Shown: positions 51,526 to 61,238, counted from the stretch's first letter. The stretch is 64,000 nucleotides of DNA from Asticcacaulis sp. EMRT-3 (GCF_030027245.1 NZ_JASERT010000001.1:1075001-1139000), one strand, 5' to 3'. The notes: a model not told the origin generated them from the sequence alone. A program made the numbers and translations.

Positions 51526-54303
51526 CTAAACCACTGCCTTCAAACGTTCATAGGCTGCCGACAACTTCGCCTTACCGTCCTGCGCTTCGCTGAGGCGTTC
51601 GCGGTTTTCCACGATCACCTCTTCCGGCGCGCGCGCCACGAAATCAGGATTGTCGAGCTTCTTGCTTGTCACCATGATCGTCTTGTCGAACTCGGCTATG
51701 CCCTTGATCAGGCGCGCCTCTTCGGCCTTGAGATCAATGAATTCAACAATGGCCAGATGCGCCGTCGCCTCACCCGACACGAAGGGCACGGCACCTGCCG
51801 GCGCGCTGTCGGCCAGACGCACCTCCGACAAACGGCCAAGGAACAGGATCAGGTCTTCGTGCGTAGCGACGCGGCTACGAGTCACATCGGATGCGCCGGT
51901 CAGAATCAGGGGCGAGCGCGCCGAACCCGGCACATTCATTTCCGAGCGGATTGAACGGATTTCATTGATCAAATCAATCAGCCAGTTCACTTCCGCATCG
52001 GCTTCGGCATCGATGAAACCGGCATCGAATTTCGGCCAAGCGTGCGTCATCAACATGCCCTGACCGCCGGTTTTTTCCCACAATTCCTCGGTGATGAAGG
52101 GCATGACCGGATGCAGCAGGATGGTGGCCTGATCGAGTACCCAGGCCGTCATGGCGCGTATTTCGGCCCTGGCCTCTGGATCATCGCCATTGAGGATCGG
52201 CTTGGCCAGTTCGAGATACCAGTCGCAGAACACGTTCCAGATGAATTTATAGAGCGCATTCGCCGCATCATCGAAGGCGCAGGCTTCCAGCGCCTGCGTC
52301 ACCGCCGACAGGGTTTTCTGCACCTCGCCCCGGATCCAGCGGCTGAGGGTCAACTTGACCTGAGACGGATCAAAACCGGCCACACGCGCGCACTCATTCA
52401 TTTGGGTGAAGCGGGTGGCATTCCACAGCTTGGTGGAAAAATTGCGATACCCTTCAATGCGCTGCTTCGATAACTTAATGTCGCGCCCCTGCCCCGACAT
52501 GGCCGTCATGGTGAAACGCAGCGCATCGGCGCCATATTCGTCGATCAGGGCCAGCGGATCGACCACATTGCCCTTGGATTTCGACATCTTCTGGCCCTTG
52601 TCATCGCGGACCAGAGCATTGATAAAGACGCGCCTGAACGGCGCCTGCCCGGTGAAATGCAGCCCCATCATCATCATCCGGGCCACCCAGAAGAAGATGA
52701 TGTCGAAGCCGGTGATCAATGTATCAGTCGGGTAGAAGCGCTTAAGATCAGCCGTGTCTTCCGGCCAGCCCATCGTCGAAAACGGCCACAGCGCCGACGA
52801 GAACCAGGTATCGAGGACGTCCTCGTCCTGCTTCAGCGCCACGGCCCTGCCGTAATGGGTCGCCGCCTCGGCAAGCGCTTCGGCCTCGGTTTCGGCGACA
52901 AAAATCTTGCCGTCTTCGGCATACCAGGCCGGAATGCGATGGCCCCACCAGAGCTGGCGCGACACGCACCACGGCTCGATATTGCGCATCCACTCAAAGT
53001 ACGTCTTTTCCCAGTTCTTCGGCTCGAACACCGTGCGGCCATCCTCGACGGCGGCAATCGCTTCCTTGGCCAACTCACCGGCATTGACGTACCACTGGTC
53101 GGTCAGGAAGGGTTCGATCACCACGCCGGAACGGTCGCCATGCGGCACCATATGCTTGGTCTTCTCAATGGCCTTCAGCCAGCCCTCCTCTTCGGCGCGG
53201 GCGATAATGCTTTTGCGCACTTCAAATCGATCTTTCCCTTGAAACTCTTGGGGAATTGCTTCCAAGGCATCTAACTCTTCGAAGTTGGGAAACGGGCGCC
53301 CAACATTTCGCAAATTTTGTTGTTCAATAAAGCTAGGCTGGCTCGCGTAACGCACTCTGGCATGAGCATCGAAAATGCTAATTGTTTTTAATTCATGCCG
53401 CTTGCCGACCATAAAGTCGTTGAAATCGTGGGCAGGCGTGATCTTGACCGCGCCGGAACCCTTGGTCGGGTCGGCATATTCGTCGGCCACGATCGGGATG
53501 CGGCGACCCGTGATCGGCAGGATGACCGATTTGCCGATCAGGCCGGTATAGCGTGGGTCGTCCGGATGCACGGCCACGGCGGAATCGCCCAGCATGGTTT
53601 CCGGGCGCGTGGTCGCCACCACGATATAGTCGCGCGTTTCGGTCGTATCGTTGCCGTCCTCGTCCTTGACCGGATAGTCGAAGCTGACCCCATCGGCCAG
53701 CGGATAGGCGAAGTGCCAGTAATGGCCATCGACCTCTTTTTGCTCGACCTCAAGATCGGAAATCGCCGTCTGGAACTGCGGATCCCAGTTGACCAGCCGC
53801 TTGTCGCGGTACATCAGGCCCTGCTTATGCAGGGTGACGAACACCTTGCGCACGGCGGCGCTCAGGCCATCATCGAGCGTGAAACGCTCGCGCGACCAGT
53901 CGCATGACGCGCCCAGACGGCGCAATTGGCGCACAATCGTGCCACCCGATTCGGCCTTCCAGTCCCACACCTTCGCCACAAAGGCGTCGCGGCCCATATC
54001 GCGGCGCTTCAGCCCGGCTTGCGCCAGTTGCCGCTCTACCACCATCTGGGTGGCGATACCGGCGTGATCCGTGCCCGGCAGCCACAGGGCCGCCTTGCCG
54101 CGCATCCGCTCGAATCGCACCAGCACATCCTGCAAGGTGTTGTTGAGCGCATGGCCGATATGCAGATTGCCGGTCACATTGGGCGGCGGGATGACGATCG
54201 AAAAGGCCTCGCCGCTATCATTCGGGGCGAAAGCGCCCGATTTTTCCCACATGGCGTAAAGGCGGGGTTCAACGGCGCTCGGATCGAAGGTCTTGTCTAA
54301 CAT
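51526..54303 (-). CDS. valS: Valyl-tRNA synthetase
   Basis: A 925-residue class I synthetase. The HIGH motif is in [22 protein letters not shown] and KMSKS in [17 protein letters not shown]. The editing domain includes [15 protein letters not shown] and TPAHDFNDF, and there is a C-terminal coiled-coil arm ([40 protein letters not shown]). It charges tRNA-Val. A stretch at about 53221-53400, encoding [54 protein letters not shown], is clearly more AT-rich than the rest of the gene. popZ lies 109 bp upstream on the same strand, separated by a terminator. Confidence 0.96.
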   Translation of the reverse strand: MLDKTFDPSAVEPRLYAMWEKSGAFAPNDSGEAFSIVIPPPNVTGNLHIGHALNNTLQDVLVRFERMRGKAALWLPGTDHAGIATQMVVERQLAQAGLKRRDMGRDAFVAKVWDWKAESGGTIVRQLRRLGASCDWSRERFTLDDGLSAAVRKVFVTLHKQGLMYRDKRLVNWDPQFQTAISDLEVEQKEVDGHYWHFAYPLADGVSFDYPVKDEDGNDTTETRDYIVVATTRPETMLGDSAVAVHPDDPRYTGLIGKSVILPITGRRIPIVADEYADPTKGSGAVKITPAHDFNDFMVGKRHELKTISIFDAHARVRYASQPSFIEQQNLRNVGRPFPNFEELDALEAIPQEFQGKDRFEVRKSIIARAEEEGWLKAIEKTKHMVPHGDRSGVVIEPFLTDQWYVNAGELAKEAIAAVEDGRTVFEPKNWEKTYFEWMRNIEPWCVSRQLWWGHRIPAWYAEDGKIFVAETEAEALAEAATHYGRAVALKQDEDVLDTWFSSALWPFSTMGWPEDTADLKRFYPTDTLITGFDIIFFWVARMMMMGLHFTGQAPFRRVFINALVRDDKGQKMSKSKGNVVDPLALIDEYGADALRFTMTAMSGQGRDIKLSKQRIEGYRNFSTKLWNATRFTQMNECARVAGFDPSQVKLTLSRWIRGEVQKTLSAVTQALEACAFDDAANALYKFIWNVFCDWYLELAKPILNGDDPEARAEIRAMTAWVLDQATILLHPVMPFITEELWEKTGGQGMLMTHAWPKFDAGFIDAEADAEVNWLIDLINEIRSIRSEMNVPGSARSPLILTGASDVTRSRVATHEDLILFLGRLSEVRLADSAPAGAVPFVSGEATAHLAIVEFIDLKAEEARLIKGIAEFDKTIMVTSKKLDNPDFVARAPEEVIVENRERLSEAQDGKAKLSAAYERLKAVV

Positions 54304-54338
54304 GGTGTGCGGTGCGGGCTCGAAAGGTGCGGAAAATG

Positions 54339-54368
54339 AAAAAGGCGGCGTCTGTGACCGACGCCGCC
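54339..54368 (-). terminator. Intrinsic terminator of popZ
   Basis: On the minus strand a 9-bp GC-rich stem (GGCGGCGTC/GACGCCGCC) with a 7-nt loop is followed by five T residues. It lies 44 bp after the popZ stop and just before the valS start at 54303, so valS needs its own promoter or read-through. Confidence 0.8.
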
Positions 54369-54411
54369 CTCTTAACAGGAGATGGTAGTAAAATCTATGA
54401 CGAGATCAGGT

Positions 54412-54972
54412 TTAGCGACGCGACTGACGGGCGATGCGTTCGACTTCCTGACGCACCTGCTCTTCAACGATGCCGGGCAGGTTCTGATCGAGCCAGGCTT
54501 GCAGCAGCGGTTGCAGCATATCGCGCACCACGTCTTCGAGGGTACGGTCGCTGTGCGGCACCAGAAGCGAACTGGTCAGGGCGCCAAAGGACGAAGCCGC
54601 CATCGATTCGGTGCGTTCGCTGACCAGGCCGCTACTACGCGGCGCAGGCCTGGCCACAGGTGCGGGAGCCGGTTCGGGCGCGGCTACAGCCTCCGGTTCA
54701 TACGCTTCGATGTCGCCGATGGAGACGGAGGACGGGCCGGCTTCATAGGTTTCAGTCAGTTCGAGGACGTCATCTTCGGCCCCGCCCTCGTCCTCAACCG
54801 CAAAATCGTCGTCTGCTTCAGCTTTCGCTTCGACGGCAGCCGACTCGTCGGCAACCGCCTCAGACTCGGCCTCGGCGTTCGCATCGGCGGGCGCGTCATC
54901 CTCGGAGATGATGCGGCGGATAGAGGCCAGGATTTCCTCCATGGTCGGTTCGTGTGCGGATTGTTCTGCCAT
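54412..54972 (-). CDS. popZ: Polar organizing protein PopZ
   Basis: A 186-residue protein with the conserved N-terminal helix (PTMEEILASIRRIISEDD). A long acidic, Ala/Glu/Pro-rich disordered spacer follows (about residues 25-125). The C-terminal helices (RTLEDVVRDMLQPLLQAWLDQNLPGIVEEQVRQEVERIARQSRR) drive self-assembly. PopZ forms the polar condensate that anchors ParB/parS and recruits cell-cycle proteins in Caulobacter. Length is close to the 177 residues of C. crescentus. Neighbours valS, a TolC-like gene and a pcm-like gene recall Caulobacter, supporting the taxonomic call. Confidence 0.92.
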   Translation of the reverse strand: MAEQSAHEPTMEEILASIRRIISEDDAPADANAEAESEAVADESAAVEAKAEADDDFAVEDEGGAEDDVLELTETYEAGPSSVSIGDIEAYEPEAVAAPEPAPAPVARPAPRSSGLVSERTESMAASSFGALTSSLLVPHSDRTLEDVVRDMLQPLLQAWLDQNLPGIVEEQVRQEVERIARQSRR

Positions 54973-55169
54973 CGTCTCTAACTGCTGCGAATCGGATAAG
55001 GGAATCGTAAACCGAGGCTAGCTGACACGTGTTCGGCGATTTTGGCAACTCTTAACGGTCACGCCACGGCCACATTTTCGTCCAATCGGCTAATTTTTCT
55101 GTGATCAAGCGAACTTGCAGACATTAGGCCGATATAAAAAGGCAAGATGAAATTGGCGAAGGCAGGCGT

Positions 55170-56576
55170 TTATTGCCCGCCTCCCGCCAGTCCGTCGAGC
55201 ACGCGCACCACCGGTTCGAGCGGCGACCAGCCCTTATTTTTCACCTTGTCGAAATTCTTCTGCGGGTCGTAAACCTGAATATCGGGCACGAAGGCACGGG
55301 CCGTCAGCCCACCCATGACCGACAAAAGCTGGCTGCCGGCCAGATATTGATCGCGCTGGGCCTCGATCAGCGCCAGTTGCGCGCTTTTCAGTTCCTGATC
55401 GGCGTTGAGCACTTCGATATTGGTGCGCAAGCCCACCTGCTGCTCGGTTTTGACACCATCTGCCGCTACCTGCGCCGCCTTGACCTGTTCCTGGCTCGAC
55501 GTCACCACCGAACGCGCCGCCAGCATTTGCGACCAGGCCTGCGCCACGGTCGATACCACCGAACGGCGCGTCAGTTCCACCGTGGCAGCCTGCGCGTCGA
55601 GGTCGGCTTTGGCTGCGCGGATGCGTGAAGCGTTCAGCCCTGCGCTGTACAGCGGAATCGACAGACGGGCGGTCAGGCTTGTGCCCTCGTAATCACCGAG
55701 ATGGCCAAGTTGACTTGTCGGTGCCGTATAACCCGAACTGGCCGACAGGCCGATTGTAGGGCCATAGACCGAACGTTCGGCGCGCACGCGGTCGGCGGCG
55801 GCCTTTTCGGCGAAGACGGCAGACTGCAAATCGGGATTATTCTGATTGGCGGCGGCAAGGGCCGCGTTAAAATCGGTTGGCAAACCCGGCAGGTCGGGCG
55901 TGGGGTCGAGCGCCACCGGCGACTGGCCGACCACGGCCACATAGGAGGCGCGGTCGGTATCGAGTTGGGCCTGGGCCTGGGCCAGAGAGGCCGCCGAAGC
56001 CGCCAGCCGCGCCTGCGACTGGGCCACATCGGTGCGTGTTAACTGGCCGACATCGAACTGCGCCTGAGTCTGATCGAGTTGCTGCTTGAGAATGTCGTAA
56101 TCGTCCTGCGAAATCTTCAGCGCCTCCTGGTCGCGCCGCACCGCCGTATAGACGCTGATCACATCGAGCAGGACGCTGGATTCCGTGGAGCGCAGGCTCT
56201 GCTGACCCGACAGGACTGTGGCCTTGGAAGCCGCCAGCGAAGCGGTCAGGCCCCCCGAAGCGAACAGGGCCTGATTCGCCGACAGGCCCAGCGTGCTATA
56301 GGAGCGATTACCGGCCAAATCCTGCTCGTGATCAGAATAATCGCTCGATGCAGCGGCGCTGACCGACGGGCCAAACTGCGACCGGCTCTGCACATAACCT
56401 TCATCCGTGGCGCGCTGCGCGGCGCGCGAGCGGGTAAGCGTCGGGTTTTGCGCATAGGCCATAGCAATGGCGTCATTCAGCGATTCGGCCTGCGCCGCGC
56501 CGACACCCGCCAGAACCAGCGACAGGGCCGCCAGCGACACGGCAAGCGCCTTGCCTGCAAATTTGGAAGTCTTCAT
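55170..56576 (-). CDS. TolC-family outer-membrane efflux/secretion protein
   Basis: A 468-residue TolC protein. The signal peptide MKTSKFAGKALAVSLAALSLVLAGVGAAQA is followed by LNDAIAMAYAQNPTLTRSRAAQRATDEGYVQSRSQFGPSV and two helical OEP repeats (VRRDQEALKISQDDYDILKQQLDQTQAQFDVGQLTRTDVAQSQARLAASAASLAQAQ; TSSQEQVKAAQVAADGVKTEQQVGLRTNIEVLNADQELKSAQLALIEAQRDQYLAG). It is the type I secretion/drug-efflux type rather than CzcC, with no lipobox. In Caulobacter the gene next to popZ is an RsaF-like S-layer export protein, so that role is possible. ATG 56582 is an alternative start two codons earlier. Confidence 0.9.
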   Translation of the reverse strand: MKTSKFAGKALAVSLAALSLVLAGVGAAQAESLNDAIAMAYAQNPTLTRSRAAQRATDEGYVQSRSQFGPSVSAAASSDYSDHEQDLAGNRSYSTLGLSANQALFASGGLTASLAASKATVLSGQQSLRSTESSVLLDVISVYTAVRRDQEALKISQDDYDILKQQLDQTQAQFDVGQLTRTDVAQSQARLAASAASLAQAQAQLDTDRASYVAVVGQSPVALDPTPDLPGLPTDFNAALAAANQNNPDLQSAVFAEKAAADRVRAERSVYGPTIGLSASSGYTAPTSQLGHLGDYEGTSLTARLSIPLYSAGLNASRIRAAKADLDAQAATVELTRRSVVSTVAQAWSQMLAARSVVTSSQEQVKAAQVAADGVKTEQQVGLRTNIEVLNADQELKSAQLALIEAQRDQYLAGSQLLSVMGGLTARAFVPDIQVYDPQKNFDKVKNKGWSPLEPVVRVLDGLAGGGQ

Positions 56577-56809
56577 CAACATAGTACCCCGATATAGCCG
56601 TCTGATCGTTTCGGCAGTCTCTGCCGCTCCCTCCAGATCGCTTTGGAAAAGTCCGGGCATTCGCCAGAATTTCAGCCGCAGACTTAGTTTAAACTTCTGA
56701 TAGCAGAAGTTCTTACACCTGACGAGTTAAGCTTTTTTCATTCTATAACAGAATGTCAGAGTAAAAAACTGTCAGTGGTGTCGCAGGCGTTCGGGTAATG
56801 GGCTGAACA

Positions 56810-57439
56810 TCAGAACTGGAAAGACGGCGCGCGCTCAAAGCCCGGCAGGGTGGACGGCGTGGAATCGAACACGTCGCGTTCTGAAAAACCGGCGGCAAGG
56901 CGCAGATAGAGGCGCGCACGACCAACAGGCCCGTCGCGCAGAACCACGGCGAGCCGCCCGCCCACCTTCAGCGCCTTCAGCCAGGCATCAGGCACTTCGG
57001 CCACAGCCCCCTCGACCACGATGACATCATAATCCTGACCCGTAGGCATGTTCAGGTCGGCGGTTTGCGTCTCGACACCGAGTTCCTTGAGATAGGGCTC
57101 GATCACCGCCATAGCGCGCGGATCGGCTTCCTGCGCCACAACCTTCAGGCCCGCTGTGGCCAGCACCGCGGCTGCATAGGGCGCTGCCAGGGCCAGGGCG
57201 CTTTCACCGGCCACCGGCTCGACCGTCTGCAACAGCTTGGCAATGTCGCGCGGCGCCATCAGGGTACGTCCCGGCGCAATCACCGGTTCGGCTTCGGCAT
57301 AGGCGCGGAAACCCTGCGACGAAGCACACAAACGCTCGCGCTGCACCTGGCGCATCGCCATGACCAGAGGATGATCGGTGACATCATTCACCCGCACCTG
57401 GGATTCGACCATATTCTGACGGCTGGCATGAAAATCCAT
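56810..57439 (-). CDS. Protein-L-isoaspartate O-methyltransferase family protein
   Basis: A 209-residue PCMT-type protein: MDFHASRQNMVESQVRVNDVTDHPLVMAMRQVQRERL, then LAPRDIAKLLQTVEP-like and LVVAQEADPRAMAVIEPYLKELGVETQTADL regions. The usual PCMT SAM motif (GxGSGY) is degenerate here (ALALAAPYAAAVLATAG). The alphaproteobacterial members next to tolC typically show this divergence. Catalysis on isoaspartate is therefore doubtful. It lies upstream of the tolC-like gene, which starts 234 bp further on. Confidence 0.8.
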   Translation of the reverse strand: MDFHASRQNMVESQVRVNDVTDHPLVMAMRQVQRERLCASSQGFRAYAEAEPVIAPGRTLMAPRDIAKLLQTVEPVAGESALALAAPYAAAVLATAGLKVVAQEADPRAMAVIEPYLKELGVETQTADLNMPTGQDYDVIVVEGAVAEVPDAWLKALKVGGRLAVVLRDGPVGRARLYLRLAAGFSERDVFDSTPSTLPGFERAPSFQF

Positions 57440-57670
57440 GAACGGGGCTTCCTTCGGGGAACGCCGCGCAGAAACGCGGACTTTTAATATATAACTGAAT
57501 ACAGCTTTTAATCCGCCCGCTTATAAGCGCAACCCCCTGTCGGCTTCAACGAAAAATTTTGCGCCGCAAAACAGCCGAGGCGAAATTTTTAAAAATTTAT
57601 TGGCAAAATTGCCCTATCGGTCATTGCAGGCGCTGAGACGATCTGATAGCTCACCGCTTCGCTCAAGTGA

Positions 57671-57744
57671 GGCCTGATGGCGGAGCGGTTACGCAGCGGA
57701 TTGCAAATCCGTGTAGGCCAGTTCGACTCTGGCTCAGGCCTCCA
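57671..57744 (+). tRNA. tRNA-Cys (GCA)
   Basis: A 74-nt cloverleaf with CCA encoded. The acceptor stem is GGCCTGA/TCAGGCC. The anticodon arm is GCGGA-TTGCAAA-TCCGT with anticodon GCA. The T arm is CCAG-TTCGACT-CTGG. The discriminator is T, as expected for tRNA-Cys. Confidence 0.96.
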
Positions 57745-57789
57745 AGCAAATCTCAAATAAAATCAGTAGGCTTTAAATTTTCCACATGA

Positions 57790-57804
57790 GAACATGTTGA
57801 GAAC
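57790..57804. promoter_or_regulatory. SOS (LexA) box-like sequence
   Basis: GAACATGTTGAGAAC, the complement of GTTC-N7-GTTC, matches the alphaproteobacterial LexA consensus exactly in both half-sites. The gene it would control is not clear. Confidence 0.5.
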
Positions 57805-57990
57805 ATTTTTTCATGTGTGAGCCTCACACATCAACGACATGTGAGCCTGTGCGTTAAGCCGCTGCTGAATGGCTGGTAAAAGCGTCCCTGAAGACTGCCC
57901 AGGCAGCATTTACCCTGCATTAACCGAACACCCGGCATAACATCGTTGTCTTTCCGTTTTTGAAGACATCCACCATCACCTGACTTCCCG

Positions 57991-58019
57991 AAGCCCGAAA
58001 CCTGTTTTCGGGCTTTTTT
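57991..58019 (+). terminator. Strong intrinsic terminator
   Basis: AAGCCCGAAA pairs with TTTCGGGCTT around a short loop and is followed directly by a T6 tract on the plus strand. No annotated gene ends here; the nearest plus-strand gene upstream is tRNA-Cys, 250 bp away. Confidence 0.82.
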
Positions 58020-58150
58020 CTATGCGCCGCGTCGATCCTCAGACGGAACGGCGCTTATGTGCCGCGCGAAGAATAAATGTTGAAAACTTGGCGATTGAGA
58101 CTTGCGCATCTAATCAAAGCCTTGCTATAGGGCGCGCCTTGCCGATGTGA

Positions 58151-58226
58151 TCCCCGGTAGCTCAGTTGGTAGAGCAGTCGACTGTTAATCGACTTGTCAC
58201 AGGTTCGAGTCCTGTCCGGGGAGCCA
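58151..58226 (+). tRNA. tRNA-Asn (GTT)
   Basis: A 76-nt cloverleaf with CCA encoded. The acceptor stem is TCCCCGG/CCGGGGA. The D arm has AGCTCAGTTGGTAGAGC. The anticodon arm is GTCGA-CTGTTAA-TCGAC with anticodon GTT. The T arm is ACAGG-TTCGAGT-CCTGT. The discriminator is G. Confidence 0.97.
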
Positions 58227-58343
58227 TCCGCTTTTTCTCAAAAAAACTGAATCGTCCTTCGATATGCGTCACAATCGCCCGTAGCGCGCCACGCCGCTTG
58301 AGGCTATATTGAGTGTCAGTTCGACGAACAGGTTTTATTTCCC

Positions 58344-58982
58344 ATGCTGCGTTATGACGCCATCGAGGCCACGCCCGCCTCCGACTATCCCTTCCGCAAT
58401 CTGATCGGCGCGGATATTCTGCCGCCTGAGATGGAAGACGACATCGCCCGCGATTTTCCGCAGATCAACAAGACCGGCTTTATGCGGCCAGAAGACTTTC
58501 CAATGGGGCCATCCTTTCGCGCCCTGCTGGAAGAGGTGCGCGGGCCGGAATTCGCCCGTGCCGTCGGGGCCAAGCTCGGCGTCAATCTGGTGGATAAGCC
58601 AAGCTGGGTCACGGTGCGCAAATGGTCGGCGCTCAAGGACGGTCGCGCCCATACCGATGGCGCCGACAAGCTGGCTTCGGCGCTGATCTACCTCAACCGA
58701 GATGGCGCAAGCGGCGGCAATCTGCGTTTTCTGGAAGGCCCCGATCAGGATGGCCCCGGCACGGCCGAGGTCAATCCCGGCTATGGCCACTTCATCGCCT
58801 TCCCGCGCCTGGACAATTCCTGGCATGGCCACACGCCTTTCGAGGGCGAACGCCGCGTGGTGCAGATCGCCTGGCTGGTCAGCGATGAGGCCGTCAACCG
58901 CAAGGCCAAGCGCCACGGCCTGACGGAGTTTCTCAAAAAGCTGTTTTCCTCGACCCAGCAGAAACAAAACGAGATGATGTAG
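58344..58982 (+). CDS. 2-oxoglutarate/Fe(II)-dependent oxygenase
   Basis: A 212-residue double-stranded beta-helix oxygenase of the prolyl-4-hydroxylase-like class. The iron ligands are HTD in KDGRAHTDGADKLASALIYLN and the distal His in FPRLDNSWHGHTPFEGERRVVQIAWL. The downstream Arg would bind 2-oxoglutarate. Such enzymes hydroxylate proteins or small molecules; the substrate is unknown. It is preceded by tRNA-Asn and convergent with a lipoprotein gene. The C-terminus is basic and Gln-rich (FLKKLFSSTQQKQNEMM). Confidence 0.85.
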   Translation: MLRYDAIEATPASDYPFRNLIGADILPPEMEDDIARDFPQINKTGFMRPEDFPMGPSFRALLEEVRGPEFARAVGAKLGVNLVDKPSWVTVRKWSALKDGRAHTDGADKLASALIYLNRDGASGGNLRFLEGPDQDGPGTAEVNPGYGHFIAFPRLDNSWHGHTPFEGERRVVQIAWLVSDEAVNRKAKRHGLTEFLKKLFSSTQQKQNEMM

Positions 58983-59004
58983 GGCGTCGTCGCAGGCCGT
59001 CTTC

Positions 59005-59805
59005 TCAGAAAACGAGCGTGGTCTGCATCCCGCCGCCCGGCAGCACCGAATCGACACGCCATCCATCCGCCAGGGCCGATATATTGTCGGTGTTGGTTTC
59101 CGGTAAAGACACCAACAGGGTGCGCGTGGCCAGCACATTGTTCTGGCCCGTCTTTTGACCGCTCGGCTGTAAAACGATCTCGACTTTTTTCGGCACGCTG
59201 CCTGGCGGAGCGATCTGCGACACGGCACTGTAGGCGTGTCGGGCGTCGGGCTTGATCTGGGCGCGAATATCGCCATCGATCAGCACATCCACCGTGCCCG
59301 AAACGGCCAGATGGCCGGAAATGGCGATTGCACCTGCCGCATCATAATCGATGACGGCAATCGCTTGCGTCTTGTCGAACAGCGGCAGGCTGGGCGCACC
59401 GGCGCGAATCAGCGTCGCCTTTTCAGGGTGCTGCGGCGGAATAAACAGCCGTCCTTCGGCGTGCATCAACCGGCCATTATCCTCAATCGACAGATCATAG
59501 AGGCCGCCGCCTTGCGCGCTTGACGGCACGGGCGCACGGAAGTGCCCCTTGGCATCGGCGGTAACGCCAATGGCGCTATCACCGCCATAGGTCACGCGCA
59601 CCCGTCCGTCGGGCATGGCATTGCCGCTGATGATATAGCTGCCGCCGCCGCCCTGCTCCACCCCGGTCACCTGCGGCGCACGCGAATAGCCCGCCGCGCG
59701 CAGGGCCGCATCGTCATCACCACCGGTTTTCGCCGGATCGGCGTGACAGCCCGCCAGAACGAACAGGAGGCCACAGGTCATGATAGGGATTAAGAGACGC
59801 AGCAT
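59005..59805 (-). CDS. Hypothetical lipoprotein
   Basis: A 266-residue protein. I start at the Met giving MLRLLIPIMTCGLLFVLAGCHADPAK, a lipoprotein signal with lipobox LAGC. The body is beta-rich, with Ig/CNA-like repeats: YIISGNAMPDGRVRVTYGGDSAIGVTADAKGHFRAPVP, AIAISGHLAVSGTVDVLIDGDIRAQIKPDARHAYSAV. These resemble Big/Ig-like modules (GTA..GAxVxVxxDGxx). I do not recognise a named family. It is tail to tail with the oxygenase gene. Confidence 0.72.
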   Translation of the reverse strand: MLRLLIPIMTCGLLFVLAGCHADPAKTGGDDDAALRAAGYSRAPQVTGVEQGGGGSYIISGNAMPDGRVRVTYGGDSAIGVTADAKGHFRAPVPSSAQGGGLYDLSIEDNGRLMHAEGRLFIPPQHPEKATLIRAGAPSLPLFDKTQAIAVIDYDAAGAIAISGHLAVSGTVDVLIDGDIRAQIKPDARHAYSAVSQIAPPGSVPKKVEIVLQPSGQKTGQNNVLATRTLLVSLPETNTDNISALADGWRVDSVLPGGGMQTTLVF

Positions 59806-59941
59806 GAGTTTTCTTCCTGATGGCAGCACTATCCGCTTTTCACGCCTGCGCCTAGTGGAATAGGGTCACAGCGCCCATGTTGTTTTTTTATACCGGGCGG
59901 GCCAAGAGCAGATAACAGGCTTAATCAGGAACAGTAACCGA

Positions 59942-60538
59942 ATGCCGTCCAGTCCATCCGAAATCAAATCCGTCTGTGTTTATTGCGGCTCCGCCTTTGG
60001 TGCGTCCGGCGACTATCGTGAAGCGGCGCGCGATCTGGGTCAGGTGCTGGCGGGGGCAGACCTGCGTCTCGTTTATGGCGGCGGCGGGGTTGGGCTGATG
60101 GGCGAAACCGCCCACGCCGTTCATGAGGCGGGCGGCCGCGTGCTCGGCATCATGCCGCAATTCCTGCGCTCACGGGAAATCCTGTTCGATGATGTCGAAA
60201 CGCGCATCGTCGCCAATATGCACGAACGCAAGATGATGATGTTCGAGGAATCAGACGCCTTCATCGTGCTGCCCGGCGGCATCGGCACGCTGGAAGAGAT
60301 TGTCGAGCTGTTGTCATGGCGCAGGCTCGACCTGCATATGAAGCCGGTCATCTTCCTGAACATCAATCAATTCTGGCAACCCTTTTTTGCTCTGATCGAA
60401 CATATGCTGGCCGAGGGCTTCATCCCGGCCAATTTCCGCGAAACCTATGTCAGCGTCGACAGCGTGGCTGAGGTTCTGCCTGCCATCGCCGGAATGCGCA
60501 GCCACGACATCAAGATCGACACCAGAAAGGTAATCTGA
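59942..60538 (+). CDS. LOG-family protein (nucleotide 5'-monophosphate phosphoribohydrolase)
   Basis: A 198-residue Rossmann-like protein with the family motifs: VCVYCGSAFGASGDYREAARDLGQVLA, LVYGGGGVGLMGETA, MHERKMMMFEESDAFIVLPGGIGTLEEIVELLSWRRL (PGGxGTxxE). LOG enzymes cleave cytokinin- or AMP-type nucleotide monophosphates to base and ribose 5-phosphate. Many bacterial members act on AMP. It starts 2 bp before the VIT-family gene begins (stop at 60538, next ATG at 60540), so the two are an operon. Confidence 0.9.
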   Translation: MPSSPSEIKSVCVYCGSAFGASGDYREAARDLGQVLAGADLRLVYGGGGVGLMGETAHAVHEAGGRVLGIMPQFLRSREILFDDVETRIVANMHERKMMMFEESDAFIVLPGGIGTLEEIVELLSWRRLDLHMKPVIFLNINQFWQPFFALIEHMLAEGFIPANFRETYVSVDSVAEVLPAIAGMRSHDIKIDTRKVI

Positions 60539-60539
60539 A

Positions 60540-61238
60540 ATGGCTAAACGTGGGCACAATGAAAATCACTTCATCAACCGTATCGGCTGGTTGCGCGCCG
60601 CCGTCCTGGGTGCCAATGACGGCATCGTCTCCACCGCTGCCCTGCTGGTTGGGGTGGCGGCGACCAAGGCTTCCAAAACCGATTTGCTGATCACCGGCGT
60701 GGCGGCCCTGACGGCGGGTGCCCTGTCGATGGCGGCGGGCGAATATGTATCGGTCAGTTCGCAATCCGACACGGAAAACGCCGAACTGACACGCGAGCGC
60801 CAGGAACTGCATGATGACCCAAAGGCCGAACTGGCCGAACTCAAGGGCATTTATCAGGCGCGCGGCTTAAGCGCCGAACTGGCGGAACAGGTGGCGCAGC
60901 AACTGACCGCACACAATGCGCTCGATGCCCACGCCCGCGATGAACTGGGCATTTCCGACATGACCACGGCGCGGCCCATTCAGGCGGCTATCGCCTCGGC
61001 CTTGTCCTTCTCGGCCGGTTCCATTCTGCCGATTGTCACACTGTGGCTCAGCCCGCGTGCCTTTGGCATATGGACGGTTTCCGTCTCGTCGCTGATCTTT
61101 CTGGCCCTGCTCGGCGCTTTGGGCGCATGGACGGGCGGCTCACCCATGCTCAGGCCCGTGATCCGCGTCACCTTCTGGGGCGCTCTGGCCCTGGCCGTCA
61201 CCGCCGGAGTCGGCAAGTTGTTCGGCGCGGTGGCTTAG
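60540..61238 (+). CDS. VIT1/CCC1-family iron/manganese transporter
   Basis: A 232-residue membrane protein: FINRIGWLRAAVLGANDGIVSTAALLVGVAA (the GANDGIVS signature of the family), LTAGALSMAAGEYVSVSSQSDTENAELTRER, a cytoplasmic helical insert (residues about 85-145), and three C-terminal helices. VIT/CCC1 proteins move Fe(II) or Mn(II) out of the cytosol. It is coupled to the LOG gene. Its stop codon TAG (61236-61238) is the first three bases of the repeat at 61236-61339. Confidence 0.9.
   Translation: MAKRGHNENHFINRIGWLRAAVLGANDGIVSTAALLVGVAATKASKTDLLITGVAALTAGALSMAAGEYVSVSSQSDTENAELTRERQELHDDPKAELAELKGIYQARGLSAELAEQVAQQLTAHNALDAHARDELGISDMTTARPIQAAIASALSFSAGSILPIVTLWLSPRAFGIWTVSVSSLIFLALLGALGAWTGGSPMLRPVIRVTFWGALALAVTAGVGKLFGAVA

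Larger units (their letters stand above)
57745..58150. other. Intergenic region between tRNA-Cys and tRNA-Asn
   Basis: About 400 bp with no credible protein gene (longest frame about 23 codons). It holds an SOS-box-like GAAC-N7-GAAC (57790-57804), a 7-bp hairpin (57814-57830) and a strong terminator at 57991-58019. The layout would fit a small RNA of roughly 190 nt. Confidence 0.45.

Noticed and set aside
58335..59276. A 313-codon minus-strand frame across the oxygenase and lipoprotein genes
   Set aside because: It overlaps both better-supported genes and shows no domain.
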